This document shows, one piece after another, positions 40,121 through 48,479 of a stretch of 64,000 bases of DNA. The DNA is from JBBIWA01 sp037439425 (GTDB taxonomy: Bacteria; Acidobacteriota; Blastocatellia; RBC074). Position 1 is the stretch's first letter, and every line of letters starts with the position of its first letter. The stretch covers positions 1 to 64,000 of the forward strand of contig JBBIWA010000002.1 in NCBI GenBank assembly GCA_037439425.1. Direction: 5' to 3'. Under the pieces are notes generated by a model. It worked only from the letters and a program-made list of their open reading frames with translations, made no database searches and was not told the DNA's origin. Position numbers and translations under genes: made by a program.

Positions 40121-40933
40121 CTATTTGTCGCGTTGATGGATCTGAATAAGTGCAGCTGTGGCTATGCGGCTCAAGTATGGATCCCGATTGTGCTTGGCAG
40201 CCTTAAGAGCCTCAATCGCGGCGGTATCCTCTTTAGTGGCGAGCAGACCGAGTGCTTGTGCGGCCTCCCGCCGCACCTCAGGCGATTCATCTCTGGTTAA
40301 GACATCCACCAGTGGCGCCACTACTGTCCGATCGCCGATACGGCCAAGCGCTTGCGCTGCTTTGCTGCGCGTGAATGAGTCTTCATCCCCGCGCCGCTTT
40401 TGCAGCACCTCGATCAGCGCCCTGGTAGATCCGGGATCAGCTATTTCAGCCAGCGCATAAGCAGCCGTGCCGCGGATTTCAGCCTTTCTGTCTTTGAGAA
40501 GAGAGATCAGTTTCTCTGTCACCTGCGGCTCAGTCAGGTGCACCAGGGCGTAGATAATCGCCTGGCGCACACTCAGTTCGCCTTCTCGCTCAAGCGCTGC
40601 CAGCAGCTGGGCGGTCGCTTTCGCCGTGCTGGCAACTCCGAGCGCGCGCGCTGCCAGCGCGCGCATCACAGGAGAGCGATCAGCTTGCAGCACCTGCCCC
40701 AGTGCCGCAAGCGTCGCCTCAGTAGCTGAATCTGGCGCAGACGAGAGGAGCGTAGTCAATTGAATCAGTGCTTCAAGGCGCGCTTCATCTTCAGATGTAG
40801 CCAGGCGTGCGACGAGCTGTTGCTGTGAGCTGGCCGTCTGGGCAGCAAGCACGCGGTACGAGGGTGCAGTCAGCTCTGCCAGCAGGACGCCTGTGAGAAC
40901 CAAGATGAGTCGTCGCCAGTGGGCTTTAATCAC
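40121..40933 (-). CDS. Secreted HEAT-repeat protein
   Basis: The 270-aa protein begins with a signal peptide (LILVLTGVLLAELTAPSYRVLA). About six HEAT/PBS-lyase-type repeats follow, for example SPVMRALAARALG, AEIRGTAAYALAEI, SFTRSKAAQALGRIGDRTVV and SPEVRREAAQALGLLA. These form a right-handed solenoid for protein binding. No catalytic residues are visible. It is 53 bp upstream of the diguanylate cyclase gene on the same strand. Confidence 0.8.
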   Translation of the reverse strand: MIKAHWRRLILVLTGVLLAELTAPSYRVLAAQTASSQQQLVARLATSEDEARLEALIQLTTLLSSAPDSATEATLAALGQVLQADRSPVMRALAARALGVASTAKATAQLLAALEREGELSVRQAIIYALVHLTEPQVTEKLISLLKDRKAEIRGTAAYALAEIADPGSTRALIEVLQKRRGDEDSFTRSKAAQALGRIGDRTVVAPLVDVLTRDESPEVRREAAQALGLLATKEDTAAIEALKAAKHNRDPYLSRIATAALIQIHQRDK

Positions 40934-40991
40934 AATTCCTATCTACAAATGGCCAGTCCAGCTTCAAGCTAGGGATGGTCTGACACTAGCC

Positions 40992-41258
40992 CTAACGACG
41001 CAGGGCCGCTTGCGAGGCAGCTCGCGCTTCGGCGCGACGGCGCACCGTTTCCCACTCGAATACTTGCCGGGCGCGGCGATTTTCCCGAGCTGAACTCAGT
41101 AGCGTGAGCAATTCGTCTTCCAGGGTTTCGGGCTGCGCGCGCTCCCGCTTCATGGCTTCCATGATCGAAACGTAATCGAGCACTTCCTGGACTTCGCTGT
41201 CACTGAGGCGGTCTATCTTGAATAATAACTTCTCCCTATCGGTCAACCGTTTGCCCAT
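40992..41258 (-). CDS. Small hypothetical protein
   Basis: This 88-aa protein starts with MGKRLTDREKLLFKIDRL after GAGGAGGT. The helical text SDSEVQEVLDYVSIMEAMKRE resembles small DUF2281-like proteins that act as antitoxins or regulators, but the match is weak. A charged tail ends in SQAALRR. No toxin partner is adjacent. Confidence 0.5.
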   Translation of the reverse strand: MGKRLTDREKLLFKIDRLSDSEVQEVLDYVSIMEAMKRERAQPETLEDELLTLLSSARENRRARQVFEWETVRRRAEARAASQAALRR

Positions 41259-41672
41259 TGCTACCTCCTCAGGCAGGCGACCGATCCGGGTGGCGAGATG
41301 ATCAACCTGCCTTCATCGCTTTGGTGTGCTTGGCAAGCGCAAGCATTTGAATCATTGTTGGAAAAATTCCCTTTACCGTAGTAACCAATAAAAGCTCTTT
41401 AGTCGCGTTACTTTTGATCCTCAGCTTTAATTGGGGACTAAGCTTTTTCGGAAGCTAGCAACTTGATGATATTACAAACCGCGAGGAGTGACAAGTGTGG
41501 GTCACATGACACAGCAATTCCCGCTTAGCCGGATACGGCCGTAAATAGTTGAATGAGCCAAAAGAGTTTCTGCGCTTGAACCTCTGAGAGGTTCTGATAC
41601 GCAGATGTGAGAGAGCTTCGATGTGGTGTCGACCGAGTCGTTGCAGCAGGTCACAGCCTGAGGTCTTAGAGC

Positions 41673-41783
41673 GGACGACGGAGAGTCGGATGGAGTGTGC
41701 AGTGTGTGACTTCCAGAGCCTTTTGAGCTAGCGCGCGAATTTGATGGACGGCGGAGAGTCGGATGGAGTATGCGGTTTGTGAC
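41673..41783. repeat. Imperfect direct repeat pair, 38 bp, with a 35-bp insert
   Basis: Copies lie at 41673-41710 and 41746-41783 with four mismatches, including an identical core CGGAGAGTCGGATGGAGT. The spacing matches the pairs at 7.6, 36.8, 43.9 and 57.2 kb. Confidence 0.75.
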
Positions 41784-41988
41784 CGAGTGATGAGAAGTAT
41801 TACCTGGTCGCTTTCGACTTCAAGCGAATATTTTCATTCGAGGAAGATCAACTCTGCTGGAAGTTCGAGGCGCGAAGGTAGAGATGGCGAGACGCATTGG
41901 AGTCTCATGATCTCCGCTACCAAACAGACCGCAGCAGTGTGAAGATGCCACGGCCTTGCGCCGTGGAGTTTCACGATCCTTGCTACCA

Positions 41989-42022
41989 AATTCGCAATTC
42001 GCAATTCGCAATCCGAAATTCA
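41989..42022. repeat. AATTCGC simple repeat
   Basis: AATTCGC units followed by AATCCGAAATTC mirror (in inverted orientation) the patch at 5856-5914. Confidence 0.6.
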
Positions 42023-42082
42023 AAGAGGAGTCTCACGATCCTGGCTACTGTAACCGCGAATTGAGAGCTTTTAGGAAAATGT

Positions 42083-42179
42083 TAGCCACAAACGTGAAGC
42101 TCCACGGCGCAAGGCCGTGGCATCTCTCAAAATTATCCTGCCCCTGTGTAGCCACAAACGTGAAACTCCACGGCGTAAG
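42083..42179. repeat. Direct repeat pair, 31 bp, two mismatches, 35-bp insert
   Basis: Copies beginning TAGCCACAAACGTGAA occur at 42083-42113 and 42149-42179, 66 bp apart. The first continues into the palindrome CCACGGCGCAAGGCCGTGG, which also occurs inverted at 41949-41967. Confidence 0.75.
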
Positions 42180-42555
42180 CTGAGCTATCACAACTCGTAG
42201 CTGACCGTACTTTGAAGTGGCTCGAGAGAATGCTGTTCAGATCATCGGGCCTTCACGTTCTCGAATCGAGAAGCCTTCTATTCAAAGTCCACAAGAAGCA
42301 CGGCTATGAATGGGAATACAACTCGTGGTCACTTCCCAGCCGCACGCTCTCGCTGATCTTTTACCTGCTCTCGGTGGGCTGGTGCTTTTAGCGCACTAGG
42401 TGTTGGAGGCGCGCCACTCGGCTCTATCAGAAGTCTCCACCGGAGCCCACTTTTGGGCAAACAAGCTTCATCGAAGCTCGGCGGGCAGCTGTTTGCTGCT
42501 GCTACTATTTAAGATATTCCACGACCAGTGCGCCATCTGACTGAATAAGAGGAGC

Positions 42556-42726
42556 TCAGCGGCACACTCGGGGCCCCTCGTTTCCCGCTTGAGCGGGAAT
42601 TGCTGCTTTGAGCAAAGCCGCCTTGCCTACATTATTCTTCCCAGCAATCAGGTTCACTCGTTTCAGTGATTTGAGTGTGAGATCCTGAAAGCAGCGAAAG
42701 TTCTTAACCCTGAACGACTGAATCAT
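42556..42726 (-). pseudogene. Truncated AAA15/OLD-type ATPase
   Basis: ATG 42726 opens a 56-codon frame reading MIQSFRVKNFRCFQDLTL followed by VNLIAGKNNVGKAALLKAA. This is the N-terminus of an AAA15-type ATPase (usually GKNNVGKTALLEA), with Ala replacing the Walker A Thr. The similarity ends at a palindrome CCCGCTTGAGCGGG (42585-42598) and a TGA closes the frame, whereas the family is normally over 350 aa. It is therefore a remnant of a deleted gene. Confidence 0.6.
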
Positions 42727-42855
42727 AGCTTACTTCTCCTTGCCAGTAAGCAAGCGCGCGCCACCGAAAAGATAACACTGACTGCAGCGATCAACCGGCA
42801 CGACCTGCCGCAAGCGAAGACAAGCCCCTTCACTCCAGCCAGCTATACAGCCCCA

Positions 42856-43695
42856 TCAGCCAATGAGCGCAGCGTATTTGTCAAGCAGTGGCAGTACCGT
42901 GTCTCTACCCGCAGGCGGCAACGAGAAGATCACGCGCTCGACCCCGGCGCTTTCCAATTCGTCTATCGCCCGACGGTCTGGTTTGGCACCGAAGACGGAG
43001 ACAGAGATCTGCTGCGGATCGCGTCCCGCTGCTTTGGCGCGCTGACGGAGCGTCGCGATCTTCTCCGGGAGGTTGGGCGAGAGGAGACGGATGGGCACCC
43101 AGCCATCACAGAATTCGATCACCCGGTCGAAAGTCGTCGGGCCATCGCCGCCCATCAGAATCGGTGGATGCGGCTTCTGGAGCGGTTTGGGATACGCCCA
43201 GAGCTTATCGAAGTTGACGAACTCGCCATGAAACTCTGCTTCCTCTTTGGTCCAGATCTCTTTCATCGCCAGGATGCGCTCGCGCAGCAGGCGCCATCGC
43301 TTCTTGAAATTGGTGCCGTGGTTTTCCATCTCCTCCGCATTCCAGCCGCCACCGACCCCGAAAATGAAGCGGCCATTTGATAATTGATCGAGGCTGGCCA
43401 CCTCTTTCGCCGTCGTGATCGGATCGCGCTCCACGACCAGACAGATTCCTGTGGCCACGCGCAGCTTGGTCGTCACCATGGCGGCAGCAGTCAGCGCGAC
43501 AAACGGATCATAGGTATGCCAGTACTCTTGCGGCAGATCGCCACCGCCAGGCCAAGGGCTGCGGCGACTAGCCGGGATGTGGGTATGTTCCGGCAACCAT
43601 AATGATTCAAAGTTACGCTCTTCAAGCGCTCTGGCTAACTCATCAGGTCGAATCGCATAGTCAGTAGCAAACATCGTCACGCCGTATTTCATCAT
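42856..43695 (-). CDS. F420-dependent LLM-class oxidoreductase
   Basis: The bacterial-luciferase-like protein (279 aa) starts at ATG 43695 or 43692 (MMKYGVTMFATDYAI) after AGGAG. A longer frame to 43785 runs into the dispersed repeat and is spurious. Motifs are SLWLPEHTHIP, RVATGICLVVERDP, GRFIFGVGGGWNAEE and KPHPPILMGGDGP, typical of the TIGR03619 F420 subfamily. The substrate is unknown. Confidence 0.88.
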   Translation of the reverse strand: MMKYGVTMFATDYAIRPDELARALEERNFESLWLPEHTHIPASRRSPWPGGGDLPQEYWHTYDPFVALTAAAMVTTKLRVATGICLVVERDPITTAKEVASLDQLSNGRFIFGVGGGWNAEEMENHGTNFKKRWRLLRERILAMKEIWTKEEAEFHGEFVNFDKLWAYPKPLQKPHPPILMGGDGPTTFDRVIEFCDGWVPIRLLSPNLPEKIATLRQRAKAAGRDPQQISVSVFGAKPDRRAIDELESAGVERVIFSLPPAGRDTVLPLLDKYAALIG

Positions 43696-44090
43696 TGACT
43701 CCTGCGGAAAATTCTGGGTACGCACGCATCCTTGCGTGCTTGGCTTCGACGAGCGAGCTACTGTTAGAAAGTAGCACGCTCGCAAGCGTGCGTACCCAGG
43801 TTTTCATCGTTTCTGGGTGTCGCTCAAGCGAGCTGAATGATTCCTCAGAAACTCCCTGGGTAGGCACCCCTCCAGCGTGCTCGGCTCCAGCAAGCGCACT
43901 GTTGCATCATATATGCTCATTGATAGTTAGTAGAGTACCGCACCTCCAGCGTGCTCGGCTCCAGCAAGCGCACTGTTGCTGCAACCCAGGCACGTTCACA
44001 AGCGTGCCTACCCAAGGCTAAGCCGCAGCAGGAGGTATCAGACATCAGATATGAAAAGTGAGCTCTTTCAGGTCTGAAGCCTCCGCGGGA
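43696..44090. repeat. Dispersed palindromic repeat region
   Basis: This holds copies of the repeat CTGGGTACGCACGC...GCGTGCGTACCCAG with hairpins (43716-43800). A 37-bp perfect direct repeat (43869-43905 and 43943-43979) and a third arm near 43984 (AACCCAGGCACG) follow. Open frames in this stretch are repeat translations (VRTLASV, ARILACL), not genes. Confidence 0.75.
43869..43979. repeat. Direct repeat pair, 37 bp, with a 37-bp insert
   Basis: The perfect copies are CCTCCAGCGTGCTCGG... at 43869-43905 and 43943-43979, 74 bp apart. The insert is AT-rich, unlike its surroundings. Confidence 0.9.
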
Positions 44091-45305
44091 CTAAGGCACT
44101 GGCATCTCGGCGGTCAAGACGCGCGAAGCCGTCCAGGCGAAGATCAGCCGATCACCTGAACGCGCCATCTGCGGAAAGCCGCTGGAGCGAGCTGTGCCGG
44201 AAGACGCGATGGTAACGGACTCAGCGCGCTTGCCATCAGGCCAGACACGCCGCGCGCGCACAGCTCCGCCCTCATCCAGTTTCTCCAACCAGCAGACCAT
44301 CGCGCTCCCATCAGAAAGCAGCAGCACATCCACACGGCCAGCCGGGCGGCCATCATCCACCGTGATCGGCTCACTGAAGGTTTCACCCGCATCAGCAGAA
44401 AATGCCACGCGCACGCGCGCAGCGTTGTTAGCAGCGGTAAACCAGGCGACGGCAACACGCTTGCCCAATGCCGCGATTGAAGGGCCGTTGACCGGGCAGC
44501 CATTGATCTGCCAATTGTCGCGATGAACCGGGCGCGGCTCGCTCCACTTCCCTGCCTGCCAGCGAATCACAGAGATGTCACGAACCTCTTCGTCCGAACG
44601 ATCACGGTAAACGATGATCGGGCCGCTGTCGGTCAGCGCGGCTGAGGTCTGGCAGCACTCGCACACTTTCGCATCCAGCACCGTCTCATCAGCGAGCGTG
44701 CCATCGCGGCGAATCGTCGCGTAGCGCAACGTCATTGAGCCAGGCCCGTGCCCATCAGCGCCCATTTTCATCTCACGTCCATCAAGCCAAATTGCGCCCA
44801 GCGAGCCATCCTTGGCCGGGAACATAGACACGAAGCCATGTTCGGTCAGAGTGCCATCGCGATGTGGCACAAGCGGTTGGCTCCACGTCTTGCCGCCATC
44901 GAATGAGCGCGCGATGTTGACGTCATAGGCATAGGTCCCTGGTCCACTCTTCGCCAGCCAGTGGGCAGCTAACGTGCCGTCAGGCAAAACAACCATTGAG
45001 GGGAAGTCGGCCCAATTGACAAACCAGTTGGTTCCTTCCGCAATCGTTTGCGGCACTGACCAACCAGCACCTTCCCTGCGCGAAAAGCGCAGAGCAAAGC
45101 GGCCTTCCCCAAGCCGATCAATCCAACTGAGATAGATGCGGCCATCGGGTGCGACAGCCAGGTTAGGCTGGCCACTCCCCTGCCCTGCTGGAGAAGGCAA
45201 TTCTCGCACTTGAGCGAGAGCAACGCTTGCCCACAGGATCAGGCAACCCATCAGTTCGATTCCCTGCCTGACATATTCAGCCGAAAGCCACACTGCTGTT
45301 TTCAT
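44091..45305 (-). CDS. Secreted sialidase-fold (BNR) protein
   Basis: The 404-aa protein has a signal peptide (MGCLILWASVALAQ) and a six-bladed sialidase-like propeller. Asp boxes are SFDGGKTWS and SADAGETFS, with relaxed versions elsewhere. A KVCECCQTSAAL segment with three cysteines occurs at about residue 215, followed by IVYRDRSDEEVRDISVIRW, a motif shared by a bacterial group of unknown function. The sialidase catalytic triad is not clearly seen, so enzymatic activity is not asserted. Confidence 0.75.
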   Translation of the reverse strand: MKTAVWLSAEYVRQGIELMGCLILWASVALAQVRELPSPAGQGSGQPNLAVAPDGRIYLSWIDRLGEGRFALRFSRREGAGWSVPQTIAEGTNWFVNWADFPSMVVLPDGTLAAHWLAKSGPGTYAYDVNIARSFDGGKTWSQPLVPHRDGTLTEHGFVSMFPAKDGSLGAIWLDGREMKMGADGHGPGSMTLRYATIRRDGTLADETVLDAKVCECCQTSAALTDSGPIIVYRDRSDEEVRDISVIRWQAGKWSEPRPVHRDNWQINGCPVNGPSIAALGKRVAVAWFTAANNAARVRVAFSADAGETFSEPITVDDGRPAGRVDVLLLSDGSAMVCWLEKLDEGGAVRARRVWPDGKRAESVTIASSGTARSSGFPQMARSGDRLIFAWTASRVLTAEMPVP

Positions 45306-45441
45306 CTTAACCTCTCCTGGATGTGAGCTTCTTTACTTCTCGCCGTGTTCGCTGTCGAAGGTTAGCACGACCCGGCCGGAGTCGTCGAGGCTCCGCTGAG
45401 GGCCCAGACTGTTTGGCTTTTCACTTTGCGATAAAAAGTAC

Positions 45442-45469
45442 TTGACAAAATTTCCAACTCGCCTATGAT
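45442..45469 (+). promoter_or_regulatory. Strong promoter, predicted leaderless transcript
   Basis: TTGACA and TATGAT are separated by 16 bp. The -10 ends 6 bp before the ATG at 45476, so the predicted start of transcription coincides with the A of the start codon, and no Shine-Dalgarno is present. Confidence 0.65.
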
Positions 45470-45475
45470 GTCGCT

Positions 45476-46087
45476 ATGATTACCGTGCACCCTCGCCAAT
45501 CGCCCACTGAGCCGCCAGCGCTGCACGCGCGGGCGATGGATAATTTGCGCTTCATCCGTGAAACGATGGAGCGAGCGGCTTCCTTCACAGCGGTCCCAGG
45601 CTGGGGTCTGGTCGTGATGGGAGCGACAGCTCTCGGCGCAGCGCTGCCCGCCTCACAGCAAACGAGAGTCGCTGCCTGGTTGGCCATCTGGATCGGAGAA
45701 GCGGTGCTTTCATTTGCTATCTGCGTGTGGGCGATGAACCGCAAGGCTCGCGCAGTAGAGATGCCGCTGCTGTCCGGGCCAGGCCAGAAATTCGCCCTCA
45801 GTCTCTCCCCGCCGCTTCTGGCCGGCGCGCTGCTGACGGTTGTATTTGTCCAATACGGATTGATCGCGCCGCTCACCGGGATGTGGCTGTTGCTGTACGG
45901 CACAGGAGTTATGACCGGCGGAGCCTTCTCGGTCAAGATCGTCCCGGTCATGGGTTTGTGCTTTATGCTCCTGGGCGCGGTGGCGCTCTTCTGTCCCGCA
46001 TCGTGGGGGAACTATTTTATGGCTGCGGGCTTTGGCGGGTTGCATATCATCTTCGGCATCATCATCGCAAGGAGGTACGGTGGCTAA
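45476..46087 (+). CDS. Multi-pass membrane protein
   Basis: The 203-aa protein has a cytosolic N-terminus (ERAASFTAVPGW) and about five transmembrane helices (VVMGATALGAAL, VLSFAICVWAM, PPLLAGALLTVVFV, GMWLLLYGTGVM, VMGLCFMLLGAVALF, AGFGGLHIIFGIII). It overlaps the next gene by 8 bp. Such membrane-protein/HTH_34 pairs recur in Acidobacteriota; its function is not known, but it may sense or be regulated by the partner. Confidence 0.75.
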   Translation: MITVHPRQSPTEPPALHARAMDNLRFIRETMERAASFTAVPGWGLVVMGATALGAALPASQQTRVAAWLAIWIGEAVLSFAICVWAMNRKARAVEMPLLSGPGQKFALSLSPPLLAGALLTVVFVQYGLIAPLTGMWLLLYGTGVMTGGAFSVKIVPVMGLCFMLLGAVALFCPASWGNYFMAAGFGGLHIIFGIIIARRYGG

Positions 46088-46466
46088 ACAGAACGCACTC
46101 GCACACGACCGGCCACGAAATAGCCGTGCGGAGGCGCTGCGCAAAGCGCAGGCGCGCCAAGTCCAGAGCAAGACGCCGGAACTGGACCGCTTGATTCACG
46201 AGCGCGCGCGGCTGGCGATCGTCAGCGCGCTGGCAGTTAATGAATCACTCACTTTCAACGAACTCAAAGCGCTGCTCAAGACCACAGACGGTAACCTGAG
46301 CGTGCATGCGCGCAAGCTGGAAGAGGCTAACTACATCGTCTGCCTCAAATCCTTTGACGGGCGCATTCCGAAGACTGAGTATCAGTTGACGGCGATCGGG
46401 CGCCGCGCCTTGGAGCGCTACCTGGATCACATGGAAGCTTTGATCCAGGCGACGCGGGCCCGTTGA
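46080..46466 (+). CDS. Winged-helix transcriptional regulator (HTH_34)
   Basis: GTG 46080 with AAGGAGGT starts MAKQNALAHDRPRN; an upstream frame at 46032 is rejected. The 128-aa protein has a basic N-terminus and a winged helix (HERARLAIVSALAVNESLTFNELKALLKTTDGNLSVHARKLEEANYI). It is a MarR/ArsR-like DNA-binding protein with a C-terminal dimerisation helix (RRALERYLDHMEALI). It overlaps the membrane protein gene by 8 bp, suggesting translational coupling. Confidence 0.88.
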   Translation: MAKQNALAHDRPRNSRAEALRKAQARQVQSKTPELDRLIHERARLAIVSALAVNESLTFNELKALLKTTDGNLSVHARKLEEANYIVCLKSFDGRIPKTEYQLTAIGRRALERYLDHMEALIQATRAR

Positions 46467-46498
46467 GTGAGAATCCCATTTTTTTGGAATTAGACTTT

Positions 46499-47245
46499 AT
46501 GGAACAAAGCTCTTTGCTGCACTCTCTTAACCTGCCTGCGCCTCCGGGACTGCACGTGGCCATTATCATGGATGGCAATGGCCGCTGGGCCACCGCGCGC
46601 GGTCTGCCGCGCACGGCCGGCCATCGCGCCGGAGCCGAATCGGTGCGGCGCGTTGTAGAAGCGGCTCCCGAGCTGGGCATCGGCACCCTAACCCTCTATG
46701 CCTTCTCTTCAGACAACTGGCAGCGCCCCGCGCACGAAGTCCAGACGCTGATGAAATTGATGCACGCCTACCTGCGGTCGGAAACTGAAACCTGCGTCAA
46801 AAATGGCGTCCGCCTCAATGTGATTGGACGCCGCGACCGGCTGCCCCTGGCAGTGCGGAGAGCACTAGAAAGGGCCGAAGCGGCGACTGCTGTGGGAAGG
46901 ACATTGCTTCTACGCATCGCGGTGGATTACTCGGCGCGCGATGCGATCCTGCGTGCCGCCAGTCGCCTCAAAACTGCCATGCAAGTTTCGCGCGAGGTGT
47001 TTGCGCGCCTGCTCGGCGAGGTGGATCACGCGACCACGCCCGCGCCCGAGGTTGATCTGCTCATCCGCACCGGCGGCGAGCAACGCTTGAGTGATTTTCT
47101 GCTCTGGGAATGCGCTTACGCGGAACTCTACTTCACCGAACGCAAGTGGCCCGACTTTGGAAAAGTCGATCTGGCGGAAGCGGTCCACTGGTTCCACACC
47201 CGCCAGCGCCGCTTTGGCCGGATCCCTGAAGCAGCCGTGGGATAA
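46499..47245 (+). CDS. uppS: Undecaprenyl diphosphate synthase (cis-prenyltransferase)
   Basis: This 248-aa enzyme extends farnesyl diphosphate to the C55 lipid carrier for wall and polysaccharide synthesis. The catalytic Asp is in IIMDGNGRWA. GHRAGAESVRRVVEAAPELG, YAFSSDNWQRP and IRTGGEQRLSDFLLWECAYAELYF are all conserved. A TTG start at 46463, overlapping the previous stop, would add 12 residues; ATG 46499 is preferred. It is 32 bp downstream of the HTH gene. Confidence 0.9.
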   Translation: MEQSSLLHSLNLPAPPGLHVAIIMDGNGRWATARGLPRTAGHRAGAESVRRVVEAAPELGIGTLTLYAFSSDNWQRPAHEVQTLMKLMHAYLRSETETCVKNGVRLNVIGRRDRLPLAVRRALERAEAATAVGRTLLLRIAVDYSARDAILRAASRLKTAMQVSREVFARLLGEVDHATTPAPEVDLLIRTGGEQRLSDFLLWECAYAELYFTERKWPDFGKVDLAEAVHWFHTRQRRFGRIPEAAVG

Positions 47246-47464
47246 TGCACGAATGAAAATCGGTGGAACACGCTTGCCAAGCTGTCCGCCCCATTTTCTG
47301 CGGCGCCCTGAAAGCGATGAGGACCTCACGAGCGCCTGCTTGCGCGCCGCGCGCAGGCAAGCACGCTGATCTAGCGTGCTCGCTCTGCGGTAATGGATGG
47401 CTCGATGAAGACAGGCACGCAAGGATGCGTGCGTATCCAGGATTTTCCGCAGGAGTGAAAACCT
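47246..47464. repeat. Dispersed palindromic repeat copies
   Basis: CAAGCACGCTGATCTAGCGTGCTCG (about 47358-47382) and GGCACGCAAGGATGCGTGCGT (about 47414-47434) are hairpins of the same family as at 9.9, 43.7 and 50.3 kb. No gene is present. Confidence 0.65.
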
Positions 47465-48043
47465 ATGACTACCACACTAGCCAGAGAACAAACTGACTCT
47501 CTGTTGATCGCTCATCCAGAGGCCAGAGATGAGGGGCCATCACTCATCACCTATCACCAGACAATTCACCTTCAGACGCAAGAATGTTTGCAGTTCATTG
47601 ACCTGACTGAGCTGATCAGGCAACAGGTGCAACAGGCCGGGGTGCGCAACGGTTTTGTCAACGTTCAGACGCAGCACACCACCGCTGCCCTCATCGTCAA
47701 TGAGCACGAACCGCTCCTGCTCGAAGACCTGCAGCAGACGCTGGAGCGCATCGCGCCGCAGAGTATTGCTTACCGGCACGACGATTTCAGCATTCGGACT
47801 GCCAATCTCTTCCCTGACGAAAATCCGAATGGGCATGCGCATTGCAAGGCGATGTTTTTGCCCACATCAGTGACTCTCAACATCGCGGATAGCCAGCTTC
47901 AACTCGGACGCTGGCAGCGCATCTTTTTCATCGAACTGGATAGCTCCAGGGAAAGAAGGGTTTCGGTCATGGTGCTGGGCGCAGCAGCTAATGATCAACT
48001 GTCAACACACACCCCGAAGGGCCATCACGAAAGGAGGCTGTAG
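47465..48043 (+). CDS. YjbQ/UPF0047 family protein
   Basis: The 192-aa protein has the UPF0047 core: LQTQECLQFIDLTELIRQQV, GFVNVQTQHTTAALIVNEHEPLLLEDL, YRHDDFSIRTAN, PNGHAHCKAMFLPTS and WQRIFFIELDSSRERRVSVMVLG. Conserved His and Glu residues suggest metal binding. The family has a promiscuous thiamine-phosphate-synthase-like activity in vitro. An extra 30-residue N-terminus is atypical; ATG 47465 follows GGAGTGAAAACCT. Confidence 0.88.
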   Translation: MTTTLAREQTDSLLIAHPEARDEGPSLITYHQTIHLQTQECLQFIDLTELIRQQVQQAGVRNGFVNVQTQHTTAALIVNEHEPLLLEDLQQTLERIAPQSIAYRHDDFSIRTANLFPDENPNGHAHCKAMFLPTSVTLNIADSQLQLGRWQRIFFIELDSSRERRVSVMVLGAAANDQLSTHTPKGHHERRL

Positions 48044-48045
48044 AG

Positions 48046-48333
48046 ATGTGGGCCTGGGCATTAGTCGTCATCGGAATTCTTGCGGGTGCGAGGGTGAAAG
48101 CTCTCTGGCCGGGCCAATATCCGGGCGGGCTGTTGATTACCATCCCCTTGGGTCTCGCCGGCTCGCTCTTCGGCGGGCAGTTCGCCAAAAACTTCTTCCG
48201 GGCTTACCAAATTGCCTCGCCTGAAATCATTGGTGGACTGGCTTATTGGTTGAGTCTGGTGATAGCGACAGCCGCGGCATTGATGTTACTGGTGTTCTAC
48301 CGCCTCGTCACCAGCTGTGGTCAGCAATCTTAG
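48046..48333 (+). CDS. Small membrane protein (GlsB/YeaQ-like)
   Basis: The 95-aa protein has three transmembrane helices (WALVVIGILAGAR, GGLLITIPLGLAGSLFGGQF, LSLVIATAAALMLLVFY) with glycines like transglycosylase-associated YeaQ proteins. AAAGGAGGC precedes ATG 48046. It starts immediately after yjbQ and is probably co-transcribed. Confidence 0.7.
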   Translation: MWAWALVVIGILAGARVKALWPGQYPGGLLITIPLGLAGSLFGGQFAKNFFRAYQIASPEIIGGLAYWLSLVIATAAALMLLVFYRLVTSCGQQS

Positions 48334-48479
48334 AGGGTGTTTTGAAATTCTGTTTTCCGCCAATCCCACCGATCTGGCGGTGTAGGCTGGAGCTTAACCA
48401 TCCCCCAACTGCCGCTTCAGGGGATTTCGGCGAATTTCACCCCCCTCTTAAGCGTCTTGTGAGACGAATGTGAGGTGAT

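Larger units (their letters stand above)
41259..42555. other. Gene-poor, repeat-rich decayed region
   Basis: No full gene is supported. It holds an imperfect direct repeat pair (41673-41783), three copies of GGAGT(C/T)TCA(T/C)GATC-type sequence (about 41898, 41966, 42027), the AATTCGC simple repeat (41989-42022), palindromic CCACGGC...GCCGTGG elements in opposite orientations (41949 and 42101), and a second repeat pair (42083-42179). A 53-codon frame at 42230-42391 ends in LIFYLLSVGWCF; it may be a remnant but I recognise no family. Confidence 0.55.

Noticed and set aside
41820..42023. Minus-strand 67-codon frame
   Set aside because: It is built from the AATTCGC simple repeat and palindromes; no homology is seen.
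43661..43867. Frames in the palindromic repeat zone (also 43695-44021, 47263-47496, 50303-50643)
   Set aside because: They are translations of the dispersed repeat and share peptides for that reason only.
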